A DNA stretch of 64,000 bases from an uncultured Pseudomonadales bacterium (GTDB taxonomy: Bacteria; Pseudomonadota; Gammaproteobacteria; Pseudomonadales; Azotimanducaceae), in contig CALSMJ010000001.1 of NCBI GenBank assembly GCA_943787425.1, positions 310,001-374,000 on the forward strand, given 5' to 3'. The position numbers and the translations under genes were made by a program. Numbering within the stretch: the stretch's first letter is position 1; each line of letters opens with the position of its first letter. A model generated the notes under the pieces. The model was not told the origin of the DNA. It was given only the letters and a program-made list of their open reading frames with translations, and searched no databases. Shown in pieces: positions 1-9,529 of the stretch.

Positions 1-1606
1 TGCCTTCAAAGTTGTAGTAGCCGGGTGTGCATTCTTCCGACCGGTTGGTCTTACCGCGGTGTTCAATGACCTGCTCGACCCACCACGCTTCAGCTGCGTC
101 CGTTGCATCCAGTGTGTGATGTCCATTGCGGCGCACATAGTCTATGCATTCTGCAATATGGTCGCCCTGGGTCTGCAGCATATCCGTGAGGTTGAACTGG
201 AACGACGCCTGATACCCGCCCATGATAAACAGATTGGGGAAACCCGCAGTATGAATCCCGAGCAGCGTGCGAATGCCATTCTTATACTTATCCTGCAAGT
301 TGACGCCGCCCTGGCCTTTGATATCGTTATAGATACCCGTTTGTTGGACCTCGAAACCGGTGGCATAGATTAATAGATCCAATTCGTACTCGTGGCCATC
401 AAAGACCGGTCCTTTGGCGCTGATCTCCGTAACGCCCTGGCCCTTCGTATCGATTAGATGTACGTTCGGCAAATTAAAAGCGGGTAGATACTCGTTATGA
501 AAGCACGGCCGCTTACACATAAACATATACCAAGGTTTGAGCGCATCAGCGGTTGTCTGATCCTCAACGATTTCATCAATCCGCCGATGAATGCGCATCA
601 TGTAATCGATATTCGCATTTTCCTGCTTTTTCAATTTTTCTTCAGGCGATGTCGCGCCTTTGCTCGCCCGTTTCTCGAGCGAATTTTCAACGGCTGCAAG
701 TACTTTTGATCGCCTTTTTTTCTGCCACCCTGGTTCCAGCTTACGCGCCCAATTTGGATCCGTTGGCCAATCGTCCCGGACATCAATCGATGAGGGTGTC
801 CGCTGAAACACATAGACCGCCTTTGCCGTCTTCGCCAGCTCGGGCACAATCTGCACGGCACTCGCGCCGGTCCCGATAATGCCGACAACCTTGTCTTTCA
901 AGTGTTCCAGATTTTGTCCGGTGTACTGGTAGTCCCATCGAGAAGTGTGGAAGGCGTGACCGCTAAAAGCCGTCATCCCCGAAATAGCCGATAGTTTCGG
1001 TTTCGCCAAGGTGCCGTTTGCGCAAATAACAAATTGTGCGCGCATCACATCACCGCGATCGGTTTTGACGTGCCAAAGCGCCTCGGTCTCGTCCCAACGC
1101 GTCTCGGTCACGGTGGTGTTGAAGACCGCAAGGTCATAGAGATTGTACTTGTGCGCGATCGCCTGACAGTGACCGAAGATTTCAGGGCCCCGTGAATAAT
1201 GATTGACCGGTACGTAGTCGAGCTCATCCAAAAGCGGCAAATAATCATAGCTCACAACATCGCACGCAGCGCCTGGATATCGATTCCAGTACCAGGTGCC
1301 CCCGACATCTGACCCACGCTCCACAATGCGAACCCCTTTTATTCCCCGTTCTCGCAATCGCGCAGAGGTCAACAGCGCCGAGAAGCCCCCGCCAATCAAC
1401 AACACTTCCACCTCATCGGTAATGGGCGCGCGGTCCGGCACGTCTGTCGCATAGGGGTCAACCGCATACTTTGCTAAGTCACCACTCAACTCCGATATAA
1501 ATTGATCCGTGCCGGGCGGACGATATCCCAAGCGCAGATTTCGCGCATCCCGGAACTTGGCTTTAATGTCATCGTAGTATTGCTGCGGTTGTTTTGGTCT
1601 AGGCAT
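1..1606 (-). CDS. Baeyer-Villiger-type flavin monooxygenase (3' end outside window)
   Basis: FAD/NAD(P)H-dependent monooxygenase predicted to oxygenate ketones or related hydrophobic substrates in the cytosol. About 535 codons are visible from ATG at 1606 and no stop is reached, so the C-terminus lies beyond position 1; the family is usually about 550-650 aa. Visible: first dinucleotide fold with GGGFSAL near residue 70, a conserved GGTWYWNRYPGAACD block, the type I BVMO fingerprint as FSGHAFHTSRWD (FxGxxxHxxxW-P/D pattern), a second Rossmann motif GIIGTGASA, then FQRTPSS and YATGFEV. The SDR at 1676-2488 lies 70 bp upstream on the same strand, so the two are probably co-transcribed; an alcohol-to-ketone-to-ester route is an inference. 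No clear Shine-Dalgarno precedes the ATG. The substrate cannot be told. Confidence 0.85.
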   Translation of the reverse strand, partial: MPRPKQPQQYYDDIKAKFRDARNLRLGYRPPGTDQFISELSGDLAKYAVDPYATDVPDRAPITDEVEVLLIGGGFSALLTSARLRERGIKGVRIVERGSDVGGTWYWNRYPGAACDVVSYDYLPLLDELDYVPVNHYSRGPEIFGHCQAIAHKYNLYDLAVFNTTVTETRWDETEALWHVKTDRGDVMRAQFVICANGTLAKPKLSAISGMTAFSGHAFHTSRWDYQYTGQNLEHLKDKVVGIIGTGASAVQIVPELAKTAKAVYVFQRTPSSIDVRDDWPTDPNWARKLEPGWQKKRRSKVLAAVENSLEKRASKGATSPEEKLKKQENANIDYMMRIHRRIDEIVEDQTTADALKPWYMFMCKRPCFHNEYLPAFNLPNVHLIDTKGQGVTEISAKGPVFDGHEYELDLLIYATGFEVQQTGIYNDIKGQGGVNLQDKYKNGIRTLLGIHTAGFPNLFIMGGYQASFQFNLTDMLQTQGDHIAECIDYVRRNGHHTLDATDAAEAWWVEQVIEHRGKTNRSEECTPGYYNFEG

Positions 1607-1675
1607 TGCAAGTCTTTACTGAGAAGTAGAATGATCAAGAAACACCAACTGTCAGAGCATGTCAAACGGTCGGCG

Positions 1676-2488
1676 CTAGGATGGGTTCCGTTTTTGTCGC
1701 AAGCGGTCCCGGAAGCGGCGCATACCGTTTAACCAGCGCTCATAGTCATTGGCTTTGTTGGCGAAATATTTTGCAACAATCTTGTGGGGCAGCACTAAAA
1801 ATTGCTCTGCGATAATTGCGTTGATGCAGTCATCCGCGACGGCTTCAGGCGATAGAATGCCGTCTTGAGCCGCCTGATTTGAGTTTGATTTCTGAGAACT
1901 AAGGCGACCAGACGGCTTGCCCAAAATGTTGGTGCGGACAGCCTGCGGACACAACACTGAAACGCCAATGCCTTGGTCGCCATAGTTAATGGCGAGCCAC
2001 TCCGCAAGCGCAACGGCGGCATGTTTGGACACCGCATAGGGGCCAGAATCCAGCTGAGTTAAGAGACCTGCAGCCGACGCCGTATTGAGCAGGTAGCCGC
2101 CCCCTCGCGCTATCATCCCTGGAATCACCGCGCGTGCCGCGTTCAAGTGGGCCCAAAGATGCACCTCCATCATGTCCCGCCACTGATCTGTATCGAGATT
2201 TAAGCCGCCGCCGCGCGCATAACCCGCATTTGAGACGAATAGATCGATCCGGCCGTAAGCCGATTCCACCCGCTGAACGAGATTTTCTATCGCCGCCTGA
2301 TCGGCAACATCCAAAACCTCGGCAGATGCCTTCGAACCAATCAGGTTAGCCGTTGCTCGCGCGGCGTCTGCATCAATATCCGTACACACCACAACTCTTG
2401 CACCCGCCACCACAAGCCGGCAAGCCAACGCGCGACCAATACCCGAACCTGCGCCCGTGACGACGGCCACTGCCTCATTGATGTCCAT
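1676..2488 (-). CDS. SDR family oxidoreductase
   Basis: Classical short-chain dehydrogenase/reductase, 270 aa, NAD(P)(H)-dependent, cytosolic. The cofactor motif TGAGSGIGRA is near residue 11, SNAG near residue 90, the catalytic Ser in TASAAG and the Tyr/Lys pair in YAVSKHAA. The C-terminus carries a tail rich in Arg and Trp (ERWLNGMRRF). It closely resembles the SDR at 59853-60629: both share YAV(S/T)KHAAVA, AEWLAI, YGDQG and LCPQAVRT, and both end in a RWL(N/T)GMRR tail, so they are paralogues. It sits directly upstream of the monooxygenase and could oxidise an alcohol to that enzyme's ketone substrate (inference). An AAGGCG ribosome-site-like stretch lies before the ATG. Confidence 0.88.
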   Translation of the reverse strand: MDINEAVAVVTGAGSGIGRALACRLVVAGARVVVCTDIDADAARATANLIGSKASAEVLDVADQAAIENLVQRVESAYGRIDLFVSNAGYARGGGLNLDTDQWRDMMEVHLWAHLNAARAVIPGMIARGGGYLLNTASAAGLLTQLDSGPYAVSKHAAVALAEWLAINYGDQGIGVSVLCPQAVRTNILGKPSGRLSSQKSNSNQAAQDGILSPEAVADDCINAIIAEQFLVLPHKIVAKYFANKANDYERWLNGMRRFRDRLRQKRNPS

Positions 2489-2849
2489 GTGAATGCGCCT
2501 TGATTTTTTTTAGTTTTTGTTTCTCCGAATATCGACTGTCTTGCCCTACTATTCAATCTTAATCGTCGGGGGCCTGACGAGGCTAACGGGGCTTTCTCCG
2601 GCCTACAGCGGACCAGCCCGTTTGCGCAGTCGATTAAAGTCTGCTCCGGCAAGCGGGCCTACAAGCCAATCGATGCCCCCTCAAGCGCCGTGGCAACTCA
2701 GACTCCGTCGATTGCGAAAACGCAGGGTCTGTTCAGAGAAACGACTGGTCAGCGCGATGGCGCGTCTCTTATTTGTCGATGACCCATCAGCTTATGCTGA
2801 AAATCGTAGTATCAGCACTTTTTGACTAGACCATTTTAACCAGATCGTT
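2489..2849. other. Intergenic gap, no gene recognised
   Basis: 361 bp between two SDR genes on the same strand. The short open frames that cross it on either strand have no recognisable protein features. It probably holds the promoter for the SDR-monooxygenase pair, but I could not pick a convincing -35/-10. Confidence 0.4.
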
Positions 2850-3602
2850 TTATCTAGACCGTTTCTTCTGGCCTGGGGCTGGGACAATCCAAGCAGGTTT
2901 GCGCTCGCTCACCTTGGCCCAAGTCGCGCCGCTGTCTTGCACGTTAAACAGCATCAGCACTTCGTCCGCCACATTGTCAGCGGTCATAAAGACGGCCTCT
3001 TGGGTCCGTTGGGCCTGCGGAATGATGCCGGTATCAATCCCCGCGGGACACAGCGCATTGATGCGAAGTTGCCGTTCGCCGAGCTCCCGCTTGAGGCTCC
3101 GAACCAAACCGGTCACAGCATGTTTCGTCATAGCGTACAAGGGATCAACATCATAAGGCGTAATACCCGCAAGGGATCCGGTAACCACAATGCTTCCCCC
3201 CGGACGCATCAGGGGTAACAGGTGGTGCAGCCCATAGACCACCCCATCGATGTTAACCCCAGTCATTTTTTTATAACGCGCGAGATCCATTGCGCGGAAT
3301 TGATAATCCGCGAGCGGCGCCTCGGGTGACGCAATCTGAATGCCCGCATTCAGATGCAGGTGATCAATTAACCCAAAGCGGTCAGCCAGCATCCTCGCGG
3401 TTTCTTGCCAGCTCGCAACATCGCTCACATCACAGTGATGGCATTGCCCCCCTTCAGCGTTGACAACAGACCCATCTGTTGCCTTGTTGATATCTAAGCC
3501 AATAACCTGTGCACCCCGTTCGGAGCTGCGCCGAACAACCGCCGCCCCGACGCCAGATGCCGCGCCGGTCACAACGATGTTTTTGCCGCTGAAGTCGCTC
3601 AT
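2850..3602 (-). CDS. SDR family oxidoreductase
   Basis: Second short-chain dehydrogenase of the window, 250 aa. The glycine-rich cofactor motif TGAASGVGAA is near residue 12, an Asp (GLDIN) at the end of the second strand suggests NAD(H) preference, LNAG follows near residue 85, the catalytic Ser is in VTGSLAG and the Tyr/Lys pair in YAMTKHA. The following NALCPAGIDT matches the usual Pro-Gly substrate-loop region with a P-A variant. It differs clearly from the neighbouring SDR, so it is not a recent duplicate. The substrate is unknown; the context suggests lipid, terpenoid or steroid-like alcohols. It ends 360 bp before the next SDR and may be its own unit. Confidence 0.86.
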   Translation of the reverse strand: MSDFSGKNIVVTGAASGVGAAVVRRSSERGAQVIGLDINKATDGSVVNAEGGQCHHCDVSDVASWQETARMLADRFGLIDHLHLNAGIQIASPEAPLADYQFRAMDLARYKKMTGVNIDGVVYGLHHLLPLMRPGGSIVVTGSLAGITPYDVDPLYAMTKHAVTGLVRSLKRELGERQLRINALCPAGIDTGIIPQAQRTQEAVFMTADNVADEVLMLFNVQDSGATWAKVSERKPAWIVPAPGQKKRSR

Positions 3603-4241
3603 GGGCGCACCTAACTGATTGAGAATATTGGCGTATCCTACACAAAACCACAGGACGTCGTATATTCAATCCGTTTTGGGTCCCGTATTTGAACATTGCG
3701 CTCAGGGGGCGCCCCGGAAAACCCAGTCGGCGCGTCCCGAAAGCGATGAACCGCTGCGGCCAGAGAAAGAACCAAATGGCCGAGCGCACGCATCGAGCTG
3801 AAGATGGTTCGCCCCAATCGCTGGGTCATCTTGACGTTACAAAGACAATTGCCGTGGCGTTCCTTGCAAACAAAAAGCTGCCGTCGCCTCTTATATTACC
3901 CTTACAAACTTTCTAAGACGCAACGCCAGCGCGGATTATCTTCAATCGACTTATCGAACCCTTTTGCTGTCCACGCGATCGATCCCGGTCGAGACGTGAT
4001 TCAGTTCGGGACAAACCGGGTCGGCATGGCAGCCGACAACCCGTCTTACAACCGCAGCCTTACAACCGCCGCCTAATCAGCGGCAACCCCCGGACGGCCC
4101 GGTTATTGCGACCTGACTGGATCTGTTCTGCCAAGGCCTGATAACTGGCACGCGTTTTCGTTTCAAAGTGGTCCCAATCATGCTCAGCGGAAGGCGCCAC
4201 GCGCCTCTTTCGCCTTGAAACCGGCTCTGCTGACTACCTCG
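3603..4241. other. Long intergenic gap, no gene recognised
   Basis: 639 bp between the SDR start and the stop of the secreted protein at 4242-5018, both on the minus strand. Short open frames exist on both strands but none has a good ribosome site plus a plausible protein. I see no tRNA, repeat or mobile-element end. It may be decayed coding sequence. Confidence 0.4.
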
Positions 4242-5018
4242 TTACGATCCGAACGATTCCAGCGATGTCTGCTCATCAAACACGAGCACGTTATAAACCA
4301 GCTCACTATTGAGCCAGCTTACCTTGTCGTTGAGCGCCTTCATAAACACCTGAAATTCAGCGCTGGAACGATGCGCATCATTCCAGGCCTCATACTCCGC
4401 CATGGATTGATAACCCACTGCGAACATGTGCGTGGTATACCCGTGGACCATGTCGCCACCAAAGGCCGTGGCATTCAGCCAAACCTGACCTGGGAAAGCT
4501 TGGAACCGATCGCTCTTCATCAATTGATCCATTGCGGCAACCACGCCAGCTGGATCTTTGGTTGAAAAATAGTTTACATCCCAGTAACGATCAGCATTGT
4601 CGATCTTGCCCCAGCTTTTGACCATATCCATATTGGTGCTCGAAACCGGTTGTGAAGACGCCCGCAGCGTCGCCATCCAGTCACTGAAATCCTGACTATT
4701 GGCCAGCGTTTCACTCCATTCAGCCGCCGCTTTACGGCTGTTCTGCAACACCACTAAGGTGTGGGTTGCCGGACTCTTACCATTGGAAGCAATTCGGTTG
4801 AGATGCATCGAGCCCTTAAACTGCTGTCCAGTTTTTGAACTCATGAATTTTCGAGCGCCATCGACAACCGTAGACTGCTTACCCGGCAGAACTGCCAGGT
4901 TGTGAAACGTCACGTTCGGACCCGCCAACACACTGATTGAAACCAGCGTCGCCAACGTTGATACCAGCAGAATTCGTAAAGATTTGAGTGTCATTAATAT
5001 CGTCAATATCGTCCGCAT
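4242..5018 (-). CDS. Secreted protein of unknown function
   Basis: 258 aa, not recognised with confidence. The N-terminus is a signal peptide: a hydrophobic stretch to about residue 32 with probable cleavage after SVLA, so the product should be periplasmic. The mature part has two related-looking halves, each with a strand-helix pattern and a Trp-rich segment (AEWSETLANS; AEYEAWNDAHRSS), which resembles a duplicated dimeric alpha/beta-barrel (ferredoxin-like) fold, but this is a fold guess. AAGGA 8 nt before the ATG supports the start; a second in-frame Met is at codon 9. The next gene on the strand (5285-5584) is also small and possibly of the same fold class. No enzymatic motif is visible. 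Confidence 0.7.
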   Translation of the reverse strand: MRTILTILMTLKSLRILLVSTLATLVSISVLAGPNVTFHNLAVLPGKQSTVVDGARKFMSSKTGQQFKGSMHLNRIASNGKSPATHTLVVLQNSRKAAAEWSETLANSQDFSDWMATLRASSQPVSSTNMDMVKSWGKIDNADRYWDVNYFSTKDPAGVVAAMDQLMKSDRFQAFPGQVWLNATAFGGDMVHGYTTHMFAVGYQSMAEYEAWNDAHRSSAEFQVFMKALNDKVSWLNSELVYNVLVFDEQTSLESFGS

Positions 5019-5238
5019 AGAAAAATTCCTTATTTCATTGAATTTAAACCACTTTTACAGGGTGCCAAATTTGTCATCGCCCCTCGGATTGAAGCCAGCC
5101 CCCCTGCGCGGGCTCGGGGCTGCGGCACGGCTTTTCGTAATCCGATGGCTTTTTCTAGATCAAAACGGGTAAAGGGCTGGGGCGCTACTGGCTGGCCTGA
5201 TCCCCTCATCTGACAGATTCGAACCCCCTTGCTGCTGC

Positions 5239-5275
5239 GAAGGTCAAAGATCGCCTAAAAGGCGAGCTGACCTTC
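5239..5275. terminator. Stem-loop after the 99-aa gene
   Basis: An 8-bp outer stem (GAAGGTCA at 5239 with TGACCTTC ending at 5275) encloses a second stem, CGCCT/AGGCG. It begins 9 nt after the stop of the minus-strand gene at 5285-5584. There is no T-run, so it may be an RNA-stabilising or Rho-assisted end rather than an intrinsic terminator. Confidence 0.5.
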
Positions 5276-5284
5276 AATCTTCCA

Positions 5285-5584
5285 TCAGACCATTAAGGTC
5301 ATCATCTCTTCGGTAGAGATGAAGGGCCCCGAGGATTCAACCTCAAACAACTGGGTCGCCGCCAACCGGGCAATGACCCGCTTGGAGGACTCAATGTCTG
5401 GGTAGGTGTTGATGTTGACAAACTTACCGATGCCGGTTGCCCATCCGCCTGCGAGGGTCTCGGCACCGGCATCCGCCAAGATTTGCATTTGTTTTGCTTG
5501 CAGCGCGGCCCAAGCCTCGGACCCAGGTTCAATACCATCCCAAGCACGCCCAACGCGGCCAATCGAAAAAGAGGTATAGCTCAT
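5285..5584 (-). CDS. Small protein of unknown function (99 aa)
   Basis: The start is well supported by AAGGAG 6 nt before the ATG. The protein is compact, with a helix rich in Ala/Gln (EAWAALQAKQMQILADAG) followed by strand-like GIGKFVNINTYPDIESS and a second helix. The pattern resembles a single-domain dimeric alpha/beta-barrel protein (YCII/EthD-like), but the match is weak and no catalytic residue can be assigned. It has no signal peptide, so it is cytosolic. A strong stem-loop follows its stop. A role in small-molecule oxidation or chaperoning would fit that fold class and the neighbouring oxidoreductases, but this is inference only. Confidence 0.65.
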   Translation of the reverse strand: MSYTSFSIGRVGRAWDGIEPGSEAWAALQAKQMQILADAGAETLAGGWATGIGKFVNINTYPDIESSKRVIARLAATQLFEVESSGPFISTEEMMTLMV

Positions 5585-5845
5585 TAGTGACTCCTTTTGG
5601 TTTGAAAATGACCCTTCAGACTCTAAGGATTAGACTGGCGCTCGGCAACGATGGTTCGATATTGGTTAGCAGGCGCCACGCAGTACGAAAAAATACAACC
5701 CGTCGCCATTGCAATGAGCGCCGACCATTGCTCGACTTCAGATTACAGCCAAGCAATTTGTGCGCTTGCCTGCGTCTGAGACCTATCCCCCTGGCCAACG
5801 CTTGTTGCGCACCTGAAATCACCCGGTGCTGGCTAGCCGGTCTGA

Positions 5846-6775
5846 TCAGGTCGGCCAGAACCAGCGCAAACTATCCGCGAGCAATGCGCCGCCGTGTCGC
5901 AAGGTATGCCCGCCTTCTCCAAACTCGAATCGGACATCATAACCGGCATAAACCAGCGCCTTGAACATCGCTTGATTGGCCGTTGCCCAATCACCGAATA
6001 AGGTCTCAGCATCGTTTGCGCCGCTTTGCAGGAACACTTTTAAGGGTTTTCTGGGCGTCGTGCGAACCAGATAAGGATAATTATGACCACCCCAGATATT
6101 GGTGAAGGAGCCACAATGGGACAGCACATTCTGAAACCGATCTGGCTGGTGCCAAGCCGCTGTAAAGGCCGCAATACCGCCGCTACTGATGCCGCACAAA
6201 ATAATATCCGCCGGTGCCGCTGACCAAGTCACCTTGAGAAGGTTTGCTGCAAAGGGCATCACCTCATCCGTCAAGAAAAAACTGTAGTCGTTCGTTAATC
6301 GATCATATTCCCAACTGCGTTGCGCCTCAGCGATACCATAAGAGGCCAAGGGGGACGCGGACGGCATCACATCACCTTGACCCGCCTGGATAAAGACACC
6401 AAAGGTGTTGGTCAGTTCACCGGTTTGATGCAATGTATCCATCACTTTGGTCGCTCGAGCCGGGCCTTCCCGCGCCAGATAAGCGCCGCCATCATTGAAA
6501 AGGATCAAGCGATTGGGTGCCGCCAACACCCGCATTGCAGGCGTATACAGCCATAATTTTCGGGTGGTGCCGGGGTAGCGCTCTGATGCGAAATCATCAA
6601 CCGACTCAACGCGGCCAGACGGCGCATCAACGCCGCTTTCTCGGCAAGGCACATACTGCTGATCTAATGGATGGCCTAACGCCGTGCGGACGTCACCATT
6701 GCTCCGGCCGTTACAGCTCGCGGGGCCCATGAGGTCGAGGCCTAAAGCAAGATGATCCGGCACACTCAACGGCAT
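5846..6775 (-). CDS. Putative esterase, alpha/beta hydrolase (enterochelin-esterase-like)
   Basis: 309 aa from the ATG at 6775. I chose it over an in-frame ATG at 6814 because GGGGAGG lies 8 nt upstream of it. The fold is the esterase D/enterochelin esterase type: strand RLILFNDGGAYLA (oxyanion region), nucleophile elbow GISSGGIAA with the catalytic Ser, acid candidate in SGANDAE, and catalytic His in GEGGHTLRHGG near the C-terminus. There is no signal peptide on this start, so it is cytosolic. It probably hydrolyses an ester of a small organic acid or a siderophore, but there are no siderophore genes nearby. It lies 61 bp after the M20 amidohydrolase on the same strand and may share its transcript. 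Confidence 0.78.
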   Translation of the reverse strand: MPLSVPDHLALGLDLMGPASCNGRSNGDVRTALGHPLDQQYVPCRESGVDAPSGRVESVDDFASERYPGTTRKLWLYTPAMRVLAAPNRLILFNDGGAYLAREGPARATKVMDTLHQTGELTNTFGVFIQAGQGDVMPSASPLASYGIAEAQRSWEYDRLTNDYSFFLTDEVMPFAANLLKVTWSAAPADIILCGISSGGIAAFTAAWHQPDRFQNVLSHCGSFTNIWGGHNYPYLVRTTPRKPLKVFLQSGANDAETLFGDWATANQAMFKALVYAGYDVRFEFGEGGHTLRHGGALLADSLRWFWPT

Positions 6776-6836
6776 CGATTCACCCTCCCCGGCAACGTCC
6801 TTAGCCATCGCCACAAGCGTAATCCCAGTCCCGGCA

Positions 6837-8141
6837 TCATTCCGGCGCGCGCGCTGATAGCCAGTTTAAGGCCAAGCCTGACAAGGCTCGAATGCCGACG
6901 GGCAACGCTCGATCATTGACATAAAAATACGGTGAGTGATTTACCCCAACAATCCGATCATCTTCCGGTTCAGGCAACACCCCAAGCGCAAAATACAATC
7001 CAGGCACTTCCATCGCCAAATAGGAGAAATCTTCTGCCCCCATAATCGGCGGTACCACGCTCGCGGCCCCGTTAGCGGCCCAGTTCAGCACGCCCGCCAT
7101 TTCTTGGGTCAGATTTGGGTCGTTCACCGTCACGGGATAGCCCACGTCGATCAGGACATCAGCGGTCGCGCCCAAGGTCGCCGCAGCAGCGGTTGCGGTA
7201 TTACGGATGCGCTCATGGATCTCAATTTGCATGTCGGGATCGAGCGTGCGGATGGTTCCGGTCATGCGGACCCCATCTGAGATAATGTTGCCACGATTGC
7301 CCCCAGCAATGGTACCAATGGTGACGACTGCCGGTGCAATACTAATATCCATCTGACGACTGACAACGGTCTGCAGGCTATTGACGACCTGCGCGGCGCT
7401 CGCGATGGGGTCGACCCCATGCCAAGGCATCGAGCCGTGGGTCTGCACCCCTGCAACATTAATTTCCAAGTAATCCGAGGCCGCCATAAAGCCGTTTGGT
7501 CGATACATAATAGAACCCGTCGGTCCTGGAAAAACATGCAGCCCAAAAACGGCGCCCGGTCGATCTGGGCCAGAAAAAATCCCTTCTTTTAACATCAATT
7601 CAGCCCCGCCTTCTTCATCACCTGGCGGGCCCTCTTCTGCTGGTTGAAAGATGAACATCACGGTGCCGGGCATCTCGGCGCGGAGGTCCGACAAGACCCG
7701 CGCCACGCCCAGAAGGATCGCCATGTGCGCATCATGCCCACAGGCATGCATGACCCCGGTCTCGACGCCTTCCCAAAGGGTGGTGACGGTAGAGGCAAAG
7801 GGCACACCCGTTTTTTCTTTAACCGGCAAGGCATCCATATCCGCGCGAAGCGCGACGACCGGGCCGGGCTGACCGCCCCGTAACAGGCCGATGATCCCCG
7901 TGTGTGCAATGCCTTCGCGCACCTCGTCAAAGCCCAAAGCGCGCAACTCGCCCGCAATTCGAGCGGCCGTATTGAACTCTCGATTTCCCAGTTCAGGGTT
8001 TGCATGAAACCAGTGCCTCAGCGCCACAACCTCTTTTGTGTGGACATCAGTGCGGCGCTCAATGTCTGCCTCCCAGCGCTCGGCGGACACCGGCGCAATC
8101 GCGAACAGCATGGTCAACAGACCCCATTTCCAATTTTTCAT
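6837..8141 (-). CDS. M20 family amidohydrolase/peptidase, exported
   Basis: 434 aa metallo-amidohydrolase of the M20D (hippurate hydrolase / IAA-amino acid hydrolase) group. An upstream ATG exists at 8228, but GGGGAG just before the ATG at 8141 and the signal peptide that then begins the protein (MKNWKWGLLTMLFA, cleavage near VSA) favour 8141. Metal-ligand motifs: RADMDALP, MHACGHDAH, and FQPAEEGPPGDEEGG with the catalytic Glu. GAEDFSYLA and a late NHSPYF His complete the site. It should hydrolyse N-acyl amino acids or amide conjugates in the periplasm. Many relatives are cytosolic, so export is a notable feature. It is followed by the esterase gene. Confidence 0.85.
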   Translation of the reverse strand: MKNWKWGLLTMLFAIAPVSAERWEADIERRTDVHTKEVVALRHWFHANPELGNREFNTAARIAGELRALGFDEVREGIAHTGIIGLLRGGQPGPVVALRADMDALPVKEKTGVPFASTVTTLWEGVETGVMHACGHDAHMAILLGVARVLSDLRAEMPGTVMFIFQPAEEGPPGDEEGGAELMLKEGIFSGPDRPGAVFGLHVFPGPTGSIMYRPNGFMAASDYLEINVAGVQTHGSMPWHGVDPIASAAQVVNSLQTVVSRQMDISIAPAVVTIGTIAGGNRGNIISDGVRMTGTIRTLDPDMQIEIHERIRNTATAAAATLGATADVLIDVGYPVTVNDPNLTQEMAGVLNWAANGAASVVPPIMGAEDFSYLAMEVPGLYFALGVLPEPEDDRIVGVNHSPYFYVNDRALPVGIRALSGLALNWLSARAPE

Positions 8142-8342
8142 CTTGTTCTCCCCTGAAGTCTTAGTTCTCGTTACCGTGAATTTTTGAGCCTGCTCTAAAC
8201 GGGTACTTCGAAAGTCGATCGACTCCACCTCAATGCTCGACCTTGCGGCATCAAAACCGAATTAACGGACCCTGACAAGTCACTGCTTTTTAACCAGCGC
8301 AAGGGGCCTCTTAAACCATTGTCGCATTTTAAAGCTGACCCG

Positions 8343-9509
8343 TTACCGATTGGGCCAGCGCCAAGCCGGAATCTCCGCTGGTGAGACATCCAACAGTTGG
8401 GTTTCGCCCAAGCGCTTGGTCAAACGCAGATGGTTACAAGCAGGCTGTTCCTGCAGCAGACTGATTAACACATCCGAATGGGAGGTCACCCACAACTGCG
8501 TTGACGCTGCCGCCCGCAGCATCAATCTCGCCAGCGCTGGCAAGAGTTCTGGGTGCAAACTGGTTTCGGGCTCGTTCAAAATCATCAGCGTTGGCGGGCG
8601 TGGTGTGAGCAGCGCCGCAGCCAAGCACAGGTAACGCAGCGTGCCATCGGATAACTCCCATTGATCTAATGGACGCAGCAGACCGCGCTGATGAAATTTA
8701 AGGGAAAAACGGCCTTGGTCACGCTCAATACGGACCTCGGCGCCCGGGAAAGCGTCCTCCAAAACTCGGTTCAACCCCTCTTGATCCCCTATCTCTGTGA
8801 TGGTTTGCCAAGCAGCAGGCAGATCTCGGCCGTCATGGTGCAAAACCGGGGTTCGAGTGCCAATTTGTGCTTGTCGACTCGGTGCATCTCGGTCAGTCCG
8901 AAACTGATCGTAAAAGCGCCACGACCGAATATGCTCTCGCAATGCCCACGCTTCGGGCGCAAGGATCGGATCGGAAGATCTCGCGAGCATGCTGTCAAAG
9001 ACCGGCAAATGACGGTTCAGCACTTGCCAGGCGCCCGAATCATCTCTTGCTTTGACCACCGGGCCCGTTCGGTCAATCATTAGCCGAGCATGATGATAGG
9101 TCTCGCCGATCCAGATCACCTCGCGTTTAATTTCTGGATCCCCATCAAAAAGCGTCCTCGCAACGGGCGCGGGCAAACCAAAATCAATCGCGTAGCTACT
9201 GTCATCCCCAGCGATGCCCAGCCTCAAGTTCACTCGATGTTTTTTCGGGCCGCCTTGAACCGGCTCGTCGCCCTGAATCATGCCGCGACTGAACTGCTCC
9301 GGACCAGCCCAAAGCACGGACGCCAAACTGCCTTCACCTGCGATACTACCGGCGGCGGAGCCCAGCGCCGTATCCGACAATAAGCGCAAGGCCTTATAGA
9401 GATTGGATTTGCCCGATCCGTTGGCGCCCGTCACCAGATTAAGCGCTCCCAATGGCAGTACCAGCGCCCGGATCGATCGATAGTTTGAAATAGCCAGCGC
9501 TTTGAGCAT
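8343..9509 (-). CDS. AAA-family ATPase (RecF/SMC-like, AAA_21)
   Basis: 388 aa. Walker A is GANGSGKSN at residues 28-36; the ABC-type signature region is LSDGTLRYLCLAAALL; Walker B is LMILNEPETSLHPE with a switch His in VTSHSDVL. This is the head-domain layout of RecF/OLD-like ATPases without a long coiled coil or a TOPRIM nuclease. Such proteins occur in DNA repair, defence and toxin systems, but this one has no recognisable partner. It starts 20 bp after the RND permease at 9530-12580 on the same strand, so it could be the last gene of that operon, which would be unusual. GAAGGCG before the ATG supports the start. Confidence 0.82.
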   Translation of the reverse strand: MLKALAISNYRSIRALVLPLGALNLVTGANGSGKSNLYKALRLLSDTALGSAAGSIAGEGSLASVLWAGPEQFSRGMIQGDEPVQGGPKKHRVNLRLGIAGDDSSYAIDFGLPAPVARTLFDGDPEIKREVIWIGETYHHARLMIDRTGPVVKARDDSGAWQVLNRHLPVFDSMLARSSDPILAPEAWALREHIRSWRFYDQFRTDRDAPSRQAQIGTRTPVLHHDGRDLPAAWQTITEIGDQEGLNRVLEDAFPGAEVRIERDQGRFSLKFHQRGLLRPLDQWELSDGTLRYLCLAAALLTPRPPTLMILNEPETSLHPELLPALARLMLRAAASTQLWVTSHSDVLISLLQEQPACNHLRLTKRLGETQLLDVSPAEIPAWRWPNR

Positions 9510-9529
9510 GGATCGCCTTCAAGACCTTC

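Noticed and set aside
3603-4241. A gene in the 639-bp gap
   Set aside because: Open frames are short, without ribosome sites or recognisable sequence.
5437-5964. 175-aa plus-strand open frame over the 99-aa gene and esterase end
   Set aside because: Very Arg/Pro-rich, overlaps supported genes and has no ribosome site.
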